Both the position numbers and the translations under genes were made by a program. Positions 8,650 to 17,045 of a stretch of DNA of 64,000 nucleotides are shown here, piece by piece. This DNA comes from JBMYRH01 sp049602155. GTDB taxonomy: Bacteria > Myxococcota_A > UBA9042 > PHBI01 > JBMYRH01. Numbering within the stretch: the first letter of the stretch is position 1; the number at the start of each line of letters is the position of its first letter. The notes under the pieces are model-generated. The model saw only the letters and a program-made list of their open reading frames with translations, was not told the DNA's origin and did not search any database. The DNA lies in NCBI GenBank assembly GCA_049602155.1, contig JBMYRH010000006.1:62001-126000 (forward strand), written 5' to 3'.

Positions 8650-9773
8650 GCGATCTCCTTCATGATCTCCTGCGTACCGCCACCGATCGGGAGCAGGCGC
8701 GCGTCTCTGCTCAATCGCTCGACGAGCGTCTCTCGCATATAGCCCATGCCGCCGTGGATCTGCACGGCGTCGTAAGTCACGGAGACGGCTGTCTCCGCGG
8801 CCAGGTTCTTCACCATGGACACCTGAGCCACGCAAGGCTCACCAGCCGCCATGCGCGTCGCGACTTGGTAGACTGCGGTCTTGGCGGCCATCACCTTGGT
8901 AGCCATGTCCACGAGCTTGTGTCGCGTCACCTGGAACCCAGCGATGGGGCGACCAAACGCGCTGCGCTCGCGTGCGTACCGCTTGGCTTCTTCGAGGGCG
9001 ATCTCGGCCGTCGCCGCCCCATAGGCTGCCAAGGCGAGGCGCTCCGTCTGGAAGTTGCGCATCAGGGTGACAAAGGCGCTGCCCTCCTGGCCCAACCGGT
9101 TGCTCACCGGGACGCGGACCTCATCGAAGGCGATCTCAGCGGTGTCGCTTGCGCGCCACCCCGTCTTTTTTAAGGAGCGCGAGATCGAGACCCCAGGGCG
9201 ATCCATCTCGATGACCACGAAGCTGAGGCCGCCGTGAGGGTCGTCGCCCGTTCGGACGAGGGTCGTGAGGAAGTCAGCCCGCACCCCGGACGTGATGAAC
9301 ATCTTGGCGCCAGAGATGATGTAGTCATCGCCGTCACGGACTGCGCGTGTGCGCACTGCCGCGACGTCGCTGCCGGTCCCTGGCTCTGTCACGCCGAGCG
9401 CCGCGATTGTGTCCCCGGCGAAGGTCGGCCGAACGACGCGCTCAATCAGCGCCTCATCGCCTGACTGGACCACGGGAGGGAGGGCGATGCCACAGGACCA
9501 CAGCCCCACGGCGACCCCGGTCGAGCCACCGCGCATCATGCCCTCGATGAGCATCACCATGTGGAGCGCGTCTCCCCCTGAGCCTCCGCACGCCTCTGGG
9601 AACCCGATCCCGAGGAGCCCTGCATCGCCGGCCCTCTTAAAGATCTCTCGAGGGAAGCTCTCAGCCTCCTCCCATTCGTGCGCATGTGGGGCGACCTCCT
9701 TCTCGGCGAAGCGCCGGCACGTGTCGCGAATCAGGCGATGAGAGTCGTCCAAGAAGTTGTCGTAGAATCCCAT
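8628..9773 (-). CDS. Acyl-CoA dehydrogenase (LCAD/isovaleryl-CoA-type active site)
   Basis: FAD enzyme making the alpha,beta-desaturation of acyl-CoA in fatty-acid or branched-chain catabolism; 381 residues, normal length. ALGVTEPGTGSDVAA and the GWRASDT stretch are the flavin and substrate signatures. The usual base of SCAD/MCAD (Glu in YEGT) is Gly here (IGGGTQEIMKE); the base is probably E244 in FQTERLALAA, as in long-chain and isovaleryl-CoA dehydrogenases. IHGGMGY is present. The substrate cannot be fixed by reading. It is a single gene with no electron-transfer flavoprotein or enoyl-CoA hydratase gene beside it. Confidence 0.93.
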   Translation of the reverse strand: MGFYDNFLDDSHRLIRDTCRRFAEKEVAPHAHEWEEAESFPREIFKRAGDAGLLGIGFPEACGGSGGDALHMVMLIEGMMRGGSTGVAVGLWSCGIALPPVVQSGDEALIERVVRPTFAGDTIAALGVTEPGTGSDVAAVRTRAVRDGDDYIISGAKMFITSGVRADFLTTLVRTGDDPHGGLSFVVIEMDRPGVSISRSLKKTGWRASDTAEIAFDEVRVPVSNRLGQEGSAFVTLMRNFQTERLALAAYGAATAEIALEEAKRYARERSAFGRPIAGFQVTRHKLVDMATKVMAAKTAVYQVATRMAAGEPCVAQVSMVKNLAAETAVSVTYDAVQIHGGMGYMRETLVERLSRDARLLPIGGGTQEIMKEIAAKALGL

Positions 9774-9804
9774 AGGGGCACAGTGACTTACCGTAACGAA
9801 GCGG

Positions 9805-10710
9805 TCAACGCGTGGCCTCGTCAGAGGGCTCCCAGAGGGCCAAAAGCACGGAGGCCAGCGTCACGCCGCAGCCGAGCGCGATGACGGGCGCGATTGCCTC
9901 CTCGATTCCAGGCCAGAACGCAGCCAAGACTGCCGCCCCCACTGGCTCACCCACTGTCGCCATCCCGACGACGGTTGGCCTCACGTGGCGCACTGACCAG
10001 GTCAGGAGCGTGTGCCCGATGAGCTGGGGCACGAGCGCCGCGAGTACGATGTAGAGCATCGCGTCATCATTTGCCGCTTCGATCGGGATGCCCTGAAGCC
10101 AGGCCGTCCCCAGGAGCAGGGCAGCGCCAGTCCCGGCTGCAACCCCCGTGAACGAAAGCGGCTCCAAGCGCTCTCCCAGGCGCCGGCTGACGAGAAGGTA
10201 CGCTGCCATAGCCGCTGCACCGAGAAGGGCTAACGCGTCGCCCACCAGCGTATCGACGCTCACGCCGAGGTCATGGTGCGAAATGATAGAGAGCCCCACG
10301 AGGGCGCCAACGATGGCCAGCCAATGGCGACGCTGCGGGCGGTCCGTTCCTGTCAACAGAGCGGCGACCCCCAAGAAGAGCGGGGTGGCCGTGACCAAGG
10401 TCACGGAGGACACGACAGAGGTCATCGTCAGCGAGGTGACCCAGGACCCAAAGTGCACGCCATAGAGGAGGCCAGCGACCACGCCTAGTCGAATCGCGCG
10501 GCCAGACAGCTGACCACTGCGCCTCGCCCGGAACACCCAAGGAGAGAGCAGTGCAGCGGCGATAGCCAGCCTTAGCCCCGCAGCCACCAGTGGATCCGTG
10601 GGCTGCGTCTTCCGAAAGAAGATGGCCGCAAAGGAGATCGCGGACACCGCTGTGAGCATGGCCAAAATGACCTTTTGGCTGGACGGTGCAGCTGTACGCT
10701 CAGGTGTCAA
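9805..10710 (-). CDS. EamA/DMT-family membrane permease
   Basis: Ten-helix inner-membrane transporter of the drug/metabolite superfamily; substrate unknown. The 301 residues show two EamA repeats: the first has AISFAAIFFRKTQPTDPLVAAGLRL and ends near residue 145; the second runs from about 150 to 295 with VRPTVVGMATVGEPVGAA, the usual conserved Pro-containing helix. The start is TTG 10710, supported by GAGGAG eight bases upstream; the next in-frame Met would cut the first helix. It lies 31 bases upstream of the acyl-CoA dehydrogenase gene in the opposite reading order, so the two are not obviously one operon. Confidence 0.88.
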   Translation of the reverse strand: MTPERTAAPSSQKVILAMLTAVSAISFAAIFFRKTQPTDPLVAAGLRLAIAAALLSPWVFRARRSGQLSGRAIRLGVVAGLLYGVHFGSWVTSLTMTSVVSSVTLVTATPLFLGVAALLTGTDRPQRRHWLAIVGALVGLSIISHHDLGVSVDTLVGDALALLGAAAMAAYLLVSRRLGERLEPLSFTGVAAGTGAALLLGTAWLQGIPIEAANDDAMLYIVLAALVPQLIGHTLLTWSVRHVRPTVVGMATVGEPVGAAVLAAFWPGIEEAIAPVIALGCGVTLASVLLALWEPSDEATR

Positions 10711-10762
10711 CGAAGGGCTCCTCAGCCTTGGTCGCGGGTCAGGTGTGGGAGCCTACTTGGAG

Positions 10763-12244
10763 TTAGATGCCCGCGCACTTGGTTTGCGCGGCGATGACCA
10801 GCTTATCGGCTTTTCGCTTCGCCGCGTTAACCGCGCCGAGGTCCACTGCGGATGAGAGCCGGCCGGCGTTGTTCTTCATCGAGTGCACCGCAGAGACAAA
10901 TTGAGGCACGATCGGCTCGATCACGATGCAGTTCGAAGTCGGGAGCGCGTCAAGGAGCTGCTTACCCAGCATACAGACGGCGTGATCTCGCCCTGCGAAG
11001 TCGCATAGGTCGCGGCTTGCATCGAGGAGCACCTTGCGCTCTGCGGTCTCGAAGGCGTCTTCACGGGTGGCGTACCACGCGGCGCCGAGAACCAAGGCCG
11101 CGACCAGCGCCCGGATCGCGAATTTCTTGTGCTTGGCTGCAGTAGCGCGGCCGAGCGCTGCTTGGCTGTCGCGGTCCGGGAAGAGATCGGCGACCACCTT
11201 GAGGATGGCAGGGGCGCTGCGGGCGAGGATCCTCCTCAGCTCGTCCGCTTGTTCCTCGTAGGCGTCGACCCACGTCTGAAAGTCACTGCGTACCAACGTG
11301 AGATCCCCGCGTTGTGCGGCGCGGGCCGTCGCCGCGAGGAGCTCGGGGGGGAACTCTTCGGGTAAGGCGGCGAGCGAACGGGAAATCCGAAGCGCATCCC
11401 GCGTGCTGATATCTAAAGATGGCGGGTTCAGCTCCGAGGCGGTCGCCCAGCGGTCATAGGCGCGTTGGATGGACGCCCCGACGCTGCTCGCCCGCGCGTC
11501 AGTGTCGCACTTGGCGAAGACACCAAGCAGCAGCTTTACGACGCCCCGGCTGTGCAGGAACTTGTAGCTCTTCTCCCCGCCCATCAAATCTAGCAATCCG
11601 GCGACGGCGGCCCCAGTGGCCATGACGTGGCCACCTTCGAAGAGGCGGCTCAAGTAGACAGTGACCTCGTCTTCACTGCTTTGAGCCATGTGCCGGAGGA
11701 GCTCGTCACGAGGGAGCACGGACCCGTAATTCTTTTCAAGTCGTGCCAATACGGTGACGACCGCATCGTCCTCGAGGAGGGCGCTGACGGCCGCTTCAGC
11801 GTTCACTGGGGCGCCCTCGGAATGGGCAGGCTCTGCCGTCAGGAAGGGGTTGTCTTGTGTCTGTGGTGCGTGGGCTTGTGGTCGCGCCGAGCGCGGGCGG
11901 CTCGCTGGCTGGGCGGGCTCCTCGGACCAGGCGTGGTCTGCGGGTGGTGGGCTCGCTGCGGCGGGGCGCTCGCGCTGTGAGCGCTGATGGCCAGGCGGGA
12001 GGCGCCTCCTGGTGCGTGGCACCAAGTCATCGTCGTAGGTCTCTGGTGGCTCGTAATCTGGCCAGGCGGAGGGGTGCTCGAGGACTTCATATGCCTGAGT
12101 AAATCGCGCGTAGTCTTCTGCGCTCGGCTCCGGGCCATGGCGTTGAAGTTGGAGCATCAGCGCGCGTTTGGCGTTCCTCGGACCGGCCGAGGCATCGATC
12201 TCCAAAATCTGGAGCGCCTGCTCGAATGTATATTTCGAAGACAT
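10763..12244 (-). CDS. Single-pass membrane protein with degenerate J-domain-like N-terminus
   Basis: Function unknown; 493 residues from ATG 12244 (AAGG lies upstream; an earlier TTG is less likely). Residues 1-60 (YTFEQALQILEIDASAG...FTQAYEVLEH) have the helix pattern and AYEVLEH ending of a DnaJ J domain, but the HPD tripeptide is HGP, so Hsp70 activation is unlikely. A Pro/Arg/Ala-rich linker covers about 65-140, a helical region about 150-370, one transmembrane helix about 373-395 (FAIRALVAALVLGAAWYA), and a C-terminal domain of about 100 residues with four cysteines. Such J-domain remnants on membrane proteins are common in myxobacterial-type genomes (general knowledge). TATGAT and TACAAT boxes occur 40-70 bases upstream. 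Confidence 0.7.
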   Translation of the reverse strand: MSSKYTFEQALQILEIDASAGPRNAKRALMLQLQRHGPEPSAEDYARFTQAYEVLEHPSAWPDYEPPETYDDDLVPRTRRRLPPGHQRSQRERPAAASPPPADHAWSEEPAQPASRPRSARPQAHAPQTQDNPFLTAEPAHSEGAPVNAEAAVSALLEDDAVVTVLARLEKNYGSVLPRDELLRHMAQSSEDEVTVYLSRLFEGGHVMATGAAVAGLLDLMGGEKSYKFLHSRGVVKLLLGVFAKCDTDARASSVGASIQRAYDRWATASELNPPSLDISTRDALRISRSLAALPEEFPPELLAATARAAQRGDLTLVRSDFQTWVDAYEEQADELRRILARSAPAILKVVADLFPDRDSQAALGRATAAKHKKFAIRALVAALVLGAAWYATREDAFETAERKVLLDASRDLCDFAGRDHAVCMLGKQLLDALPTSNCIVIEPIVPQFVSAVHSMKNNAGRLSSAVDLGAVNAAKRKADKLVIAAQTKCAGI

Positions 12245-12382
12245 CTCTGCCTTGGGTGCCAATCAAATTATGGCTACGAATTGTACCCGCTCAGAAGTCA
12301 CTATCATAACGCACTCCTGCGATTCTGCCAGCCCACTTGCATCGACTGGAGGCACGGGCCTACGGTCCCTCACTCTCATGCA

Positions 12383-12412
12383 TTGCGGTGGTCCTTGTGC
12401 TGGCGTTATGTT
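12383..12412 (+). promoter_or_regulatory. Candidate promoter for the YkgJ-acylase operon
   Basis: TTGCGG (12383-12388), 18-base spacer, TATGTT (12407-12412), only 12 bases before ATG 12425, so the leader would be very short. Weak match; by eye only. Confidence 0.3.
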
Positions 12413-12424
12413 GCGTCACCTTTC

Positions 12425-12958
12425 ATGAGTGACACCTCATCATCATCGGCTCCGCGCCTCGCCGCTCTTGGTGAGTGGATCGTCCGTCGCGACGGCGCCT
12501 CTCAAGAAGAGAATCCGTATTGGGACCTTGAGGAACCTGACCCCCACCCGGATCCAAGCCTCGGCTGCGTGCGTCGCGGTGTCTGTTGTCGTTCGAGCCC
12601 CGGCTGGTTTGCCCCTGGGGAGGCCGAAGAGGCCGCCGCGCTCGTCGGCATGACGCCAGATGCGTTCGTTCGGGCACACCTTGTGGTGGACGGTATGGAG
12701 GTCGACGGGCGCTTGGTGCACGTGTTCGCGCCGGTGAAGCTGGGCCCGCAAGGGGAGCCCGCCATTGAGCCCGGTCGGCCCGTCGATGCGCTCTACAGAG
12801 TGCTGCGTGGCACATGCACGTTCTTTGTGAATGAAGGGTGTGGCATCTACGGAGCGCGGCCTTACGAGTGCCGACATTACGATTGCACCAATGACCCCGA
12901 GGACAACCCTCGGCACGACGCCATCGCCCGCATGTGGTTGGCCGCAGAGGAGCCCTGA
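12425..12958 (+). CDS. YkgJ-family Cys-cluster protein
   Basis: Small cytoplasmic protein of the YkgJ/UPF0153 type, a putative zinc- or iron-chelating family of unproven function. From ATG 12425 it has 177 residues. The metal-ligand cysteines fit the family: CVRRGVCC at 48-55, then GTCTFFVNEGCGIYGARPYECRHYDC near residues 130-155 (shown in part: GTCTFF, CGIYGARPYEC). The reading frame is open further upstream but the conserved part begins only here. Its stop overlaps the start of the acylase gene (TGATG), so translation is coupled. Why a metal-binding protein is paired with an exported Ntn-hydrolase is unknown; a role in maturation is only a guess. Confidence 0.82.
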   Translation: MSDTSSSSAPRLAALGEWIVRRDGASQEENPYWDLEEPDPHPDPSLGCVRRGVCCRSSPGWFAPGEAEEAAALVGMTPDAFVRAHLVVDGMEVDGRLVHVFAPVKLGPQGEPAIEPGRPVDALYRVLRGTCTFFVNEGCGIYGARPYECRHYDCTNDPEDNPRHDAIARMWLAAEEP

Positions 12959-15900
12959 TGCGCAGCAGAAACCTTGGTCGCTACGTCTTCGTTGTGGGGC
13001 TCTTGATGCTCACCGCTTGCGGTGACGATGAGGCCGAGGGCGCAGCTGAGCCGCATCAATTGGGGCATGGCGGCGACGTGATGGACGCTGGTGGTGCAGG
13101 GGCGGACGTGACAGAGCAGGGGGACACCTCCACGACGAACGACACGGCTGCGGTCACTGACGTTGTAGAGGGCGCCGCCGGGCCCGATGAAGAGGGCATC
13201 GCGTCGCTACTTGGGGTGGAAGAGACCCGGCGGTGGGTGCTCCCAGGCCTCCATGCGGAGGTGCATGTGGTGAGGACAGAGGCCGGGGTCCCCCACATTT
13301 ACGCAGAGGGCCGCGAGGATCTCTCTCGGGCGTACGGTTTTGTGACGGCTCAGGACCGCTTCTTCATGATCGATCTCGCCCGGCGACTGGGGAGTGGGCG
13401 CCTCACGGAGTTGCTGGGTGACCCTGCGCTCCCGAATGACATGGAGGCGCGAGGGGTCGGGATGGCCTATGTCGCCGACCGCATTGAAGCCCACTTGAGC
13501 GAAACCCAAGGGCAATGGGTCGACGCCTTTGCCGCTGGGATCAACGCCTATATCGCGGAGGTGACCAAAGGTACGCTTCCGCCACCGAGTGAGCTGGCGT
13601 TGGCGGCGCCATTGCTCGGCGCCGAGGCGCCATCGGACTTGATGGCTGACTTCACCCGCAGAGACGTCGCTGCGATGCTGGCAGCCGTCATCTACGAGTC
13701 GAGCTTTGAGACCGGAGATGTCGGGCGCGCGCATGGCGTCGCTGCGATGGCGTCTCACTATGAGGGTGCCGCGCTGCAGTCCTTGCGACGCCTGGGAGCT
13801 TGGAAAGATATTCACGCGGATGTGGCGCCCATTAAGCCGGTCGCTTCGGCGCCGGGGTTCGGCACCAATGGCGTGCAGACGACTCAGTTGAGCACGGCGG
13901 CCCAGGGGCTCACGAGTGCTCATGTGCCTGCCGTCGCCACCCCGCCGCAGGGGCTCTTGGAGGGGCTAGCGGTGCGCCTTGATGCGTTTCAGAAGCGCCT
14001 GCTGCGCGACCATGATGTCGGGTTTGGCTCTAATGCCTGGGCGGTGACCTCCGAGGCGAGCGATAGCGGGGCATCTATCTTGGCGGGGGACGGTCATTTA
14101 CCCCTGTCGGTGCCATCGATCCTGACTCAGGTCGGGCTCGACACGTCGGTTTTTGGGGGCGGGGACCTACATCAACTGGGCCTCACCATCCCAGGTCTGC
14201 CGATGATGCCTATCGGGACGAACGGGGATGTCGCCTGGAGTCAGACGCAGTTCGGTGGTGACATTACGGATTGGTACGCCGAGGAGGTGACCCTCGATGA
14301 CGCAGGGCTACCCACCATGACGCGCGTCGGCAGTGACTGGAAGCCTCTGACCCGCGTTGAAGAGTCTTATGTCATCGCGGATGTGCCCTTGCTCGGGAGC
14401 GAAGGCCGCACGATGGAGGGCTCACGCTGGGTCACCGTCGGTGGGCGCTGGATGACCGCGATCGAGGGCCGGGAGCCGACCGAGGAGGAACTCGATTCGG
14501 GTGATCCCAGGATCGTGTGGCTCTTGGGCCAAGCCTGGATTTGCGGCGACGAAGATGAGGATGGCGTCGTCAGCGGCGTGAGCTTCGACTACGTAGGGCT
14601 CGATATCTCCACGCTGCTGTCGGCGGTCGATGAGCTTGGCATGGCGACCGATGTTCAGGGCTTTAGAGAAGCCTGCCGCGGCCTGACGGCCTACTCCCAG
14701 AACCTCGTCGCCATCGACTCGGCGGGGAGCGCATTCTACACAGGGTATCAACCCCTGCCATGTCGGGGATACCTAGACCGCGAAGTGGATGGGGCGTGGG
14801 CGGAGGGAGCCAACCCCGCGCTCCTGCTCGACGGTGCCCGCTATCCAGGCTTCACGATGCCCGTTGGGCTGAATGGGGTCGACCCCCTGGAGAGCGCAGC
14901 CGCTCTCGAGCAGTGTGCCGTGCCCTTTGAGGCGTGGCCACAGGCACTGAACCCAGAGTCCGGCTATGTGCTGACCGGCAATAACGATCCTGGAGGGCTC
15001 AGCTTTGATGGGTCGCTCACCAACGATGCCTACTACCTCGGCGGCCCCTGGGATGTTGGGTTCCGAGCGGACGCTATCGAACGAGGCCTCAAGGCAATGG
15101 TCGAAGGTGGCGGTGCGAGCGTGCAGGGCATGGCAGCCCTGCAGGGTGAGCACCGATCCAGCCTCGGAGAGCACTTCACTCAGGCGCTCTTAGACGTCAT
15201 TGACGCCGCCCGTGGAGCGGACCCCCTCGATGGGCCAGAGGCTGCGGCATTGGCCGGCCTCTATGCTTCTCGGTCTGCTGCGATCGATGAGGTCAGCGCA
15301 CGCCTCGGGGCATGGGCTGACGCGGGCTACATAGCGCGCAGCGGTGTGGAGACGTTCTACCAATCGGTGGAGCCCTCACACCGCGAGGATGCGGTCGCCA
15401 CTATGATCTTCAACGCATGGTTCCCTCGCGTGCTTCAGGCGGTCTTTGATGACGAAGGGCTCCCCGGCATTTGGCAGGGCAGCGGCGGGAAGGTGCGCGC
15501 ACTGGAGCGGCTACTCAGCGGGCGAGGGGAGGGGAACCCCGGCGACCTCGCGTCCTGGAACCCTGACACCGGTGAGAGCGCCTTCTTCGATGTCCTGGGG
15601 ACCGATGAGATCGAGCGCAGCGGCGCGGTCATCATGGGCGCACTGGATGCAGCCTTAGCCTTCCTTCAGGGGCCTCCAGCAGGGGCCGGTAAGGGGGGCT
15701 TTGGTACGGACGATATGTCCGAGTGGCTCTGGGGGATGCGGCACCAAGTCCGGTTTGAGTCCATCTTGGCGGACTTCCTCGGGGATGACCCGGCCTACGC
15801 GCTCCTGACGGACACCTTCGCCATCAACACGGACACCCTCCCGTTAGCGACAAATTACACCCCGGGTGACCCACGAGCAGCGCTGCGTTGGTTCCCCCGC

Positions 15901-16185
15901 GATGGAGACCAGTACTCTGTGGATGCATGCAACCCTGGCTTCTCCGGGACGAACTTCCAGTTCGGGAGCGGCCCTGTGATGCGCATGGTCATCGCCTTGA
16001 AACCAGGTGAGGTTTCAGGGCAAAACATTATCCCTGGTGGTCAATCAGGGCTGACGGACTCAGACCACTTTTCAGATCAAGCAGCGCTGTGGCTCGCGAA
16101 TCAAACCGTGCCGCTGCGTTTTCATCCAGCCGATGTCGCCGAGGGTGCCATCGGACGAGAGGTCTTCGGACCGAGCGAGGAGTAA
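12958..16185 (+). CDS. Penicillin-acylase-family (S45) Ntn-hydrolase lipoprotein
   Basis: Exported amidohydrolase of the penicillin amidase / acyl-homoserine-lactone acylase family, 1075 residues, longer than the usual 750-850. The lipobox is LTAC (Cys21), followed by an acidic stalk to about residue 85. The alpha-chain signature is at 95-150 (GVPHIYAEGREDLSRAYGF, AQDRFFMIDLARRLGSGRL). The autoprocessing junction and N-terminal nucleophile is G|S358 in FGSNAWAV, followed by LAGDGHL. A conserved late Asn region is present. The start ATG overlaps the YkgJ stop. Substrate (beta-lactam, AHL, peptide or lipid amide) cannot be told from sequence. Confidence 0.9.
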   Translation: MRSRNLGRYVFVVGLLMLTACGDDEAEGAAEPHQLGHGGDVMDAGGAGADVTEQGDTSTTNDTAAVTDVVEGAAGPDEEGIASLLGVEETRRWVLPGLHAEVHVVRTEAGVPHIYAEGREDLSRAYGFVTAQDRFFMIDLARRLGSGRLTELLGDPALPNDMEARGVGMAYVADRIEAHLSETQGQWVDAFAAGINAYIAEVTKGTLPPPSELALAAPLLGAEAPSDLMADFTRRDVAAMLAAVIYESSFETGDVGRAHGVAAMASHYEGAALQSLRRLGAWKDIHADVAPIKPVASAPGFGTNGVQTTQLSTAAQGLTSAHVPAVATPPQGLLEGLAVRLDAFQKRLLRDHDVGFGSNAWAVTSEASDSGASILAGDGHLPLSVPSILTQVGLDTSVFGGGDLHQLGLTIPGLPMMPIGTNGDVAWSQTQFGGDITDWYAEEVTLDDAGLPTMTRVGSDWKPLTRVEESYVIADVPLLGSEGRTMEGSRWVTVGGRWMTAIEGREPTEEELDSGDPRIVWLLGQAWICGDEDEDGVVSGVSFDYVGLDISTLLSAVDELGMATDVQGFREACRGLTAYSQNLVAIDSAGSAFYTGYQPLPCRGYLDREVDGAWAEGANPALLLDGARYPGFTMPVGLNGVDPLESAAALEQCAVPFEAWPQALNPESGYVLTGNNDPGGLSFDGSLTNDAYYLGGPWDVGFRADAIERGLKAMVEGGGASVQGMAALQGEHRSSLGEHFTQALLDVIDAARGADPLDGPEAAALAGLYASRSAAIDEVSARLGAWADAGYIARSGVETFYQSVEPSHREDAVATMIFNAWFPRVLQAVFDDEGLPGIWQGSGGKVRALERLLSGRGEGNPGDLASWNPDTGESAFFDVLGTDEIERSGAVIMGALDAALAFLQGPPAGAGKGGFGTDDMSEWLWGMRHQVRFESILADFLGDDPAYALLTDTFAINTDTLPLATNYTPGDPRAALRWFPRDGDQYSVDACNPGFSGTNFQFGSGPVMRMVIALKPGEVSGQNIIPGGQSGLTDSDHFSDQAALWLANQTVPLRFHPADVAEGAIGREVFGPSEE

Positions 16186-16191
16186 GGCGTG

Positions 16192-17040
16192 ATGACACAG
16201 ACACGAACAATGCACTTGTTATGCGGTGTGCTGATGCTTGGCCTCGTCGCTTGCTCAGATGAACGCGACACTGCTGGCGTGGACCTGGATGCCGCCGGGG
16301 AGGTCTGCGAAGTGCAGGCAGGGCAATGCCCCAACATCTGCGACGGCGGTACCGGCGTAGAGGGTGAGACGTGCACGGCAGGGGAGGACGCCTGCGGGTG
16401 CGGCCTCGTGTGTACGGAAGGGGCCTGCGCGCCTTTCGAGGGCGTTGACGCTGGGTGCTCGTGTGAGCAAGCGACACCGGGAGGTGACGCGGCAGAGGCG
16501 GACGATGCAGGCCAAGCAGAAGGCGACGCTGGGCCGGGGGAAGTGGACGCAGCGAAGAGCTTCTACACGATGAAGGTCTCCCTCCCGGACGGCACAGTCA
16601 TCGATATCGATCGTGATCTCAGCGAGCTCCGAGAGACGACCTTCAGCTACGGGTCAGCACATATCGCGCCCGCGGTGGCGTTCGCGGTCACTGACACGAT
16701 CACCTGGCCTCAGTCTGTGACGATCACATTGGACTTTGGGAAGATCGTCGGGAGTGGTTCCTTCCCGATTCAGACTGATGGCACAGGCGAATACCTCTTT
16801 AGTGATGTACCACCGGGCGTCGAGGTCTACGTCGAGCTGATGCAGTACAAGAGCTTCTTCGACGAGGCGGAGGGTCAAGTGACGCTGACCTCTTGGGGCC
16901 AAAACACGGGCGACATCATCGCTGGGAGCTTCGAGGGACGCTTAATTCAGGACACGCAGCTGGAGGACAAGCTGTGGATCGATGTGGAGGGGACCTTTCA
17001 CTTCGTGTTGCCGATCAAGCATAACGGCCAACCGGGATAG
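16192..17040 (+). CDS. Small lipoprotein with Cys-rich stalk
   Basis: Not recognised as a known family. 282 residues from ATG 16192 (a GTG one codon earlier is equally open; GAGGAG and TAAGG precede). The lipobox is GLVAC (Cys21). Residues 35-90 hold about a dozen cysteines (CPNICDGG, CTAGEDACGCGLVC), then an Asp/Gly/Ala-rich spacer to about 120, then a compact all-beta-looking domain (about 125-282) with a CNA-B-like feel around VTITLDFGKIVGSGSFPI and EYLFSDVPPGVEVYVEL. It follows the acylase gene by 6 bases, so the two are cotranscribed and probably sit together on the surface. Confidence 0.75.
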   Translation: MTQTRTMHLLCGVLMLGLVACSDERDTAGVDLDAAGEVCEVQAGQCPNICDGGTGVEGETCTAGEDACGCGLVCTEGACAPFEGVDAGCSCEQATPGGDAAEADDAGQAEGDAGPGEVDAAKSFYTMKVSLPDGTVIDIDRDLSELRETTFSYGSAHIAPAVAFAVTDTITWPQSVTITLDFGKIVGSGSFPIQTDGTGEYLFSDVPPGVEVYVELMQYKSFFDEAEGQVTLTSWGQNTGDIIAGSFEGRLIQDTQLEDKLWIDVEGTFHFVLPIKHNGQPG

Positions 17041-17045
17041 CCTGG

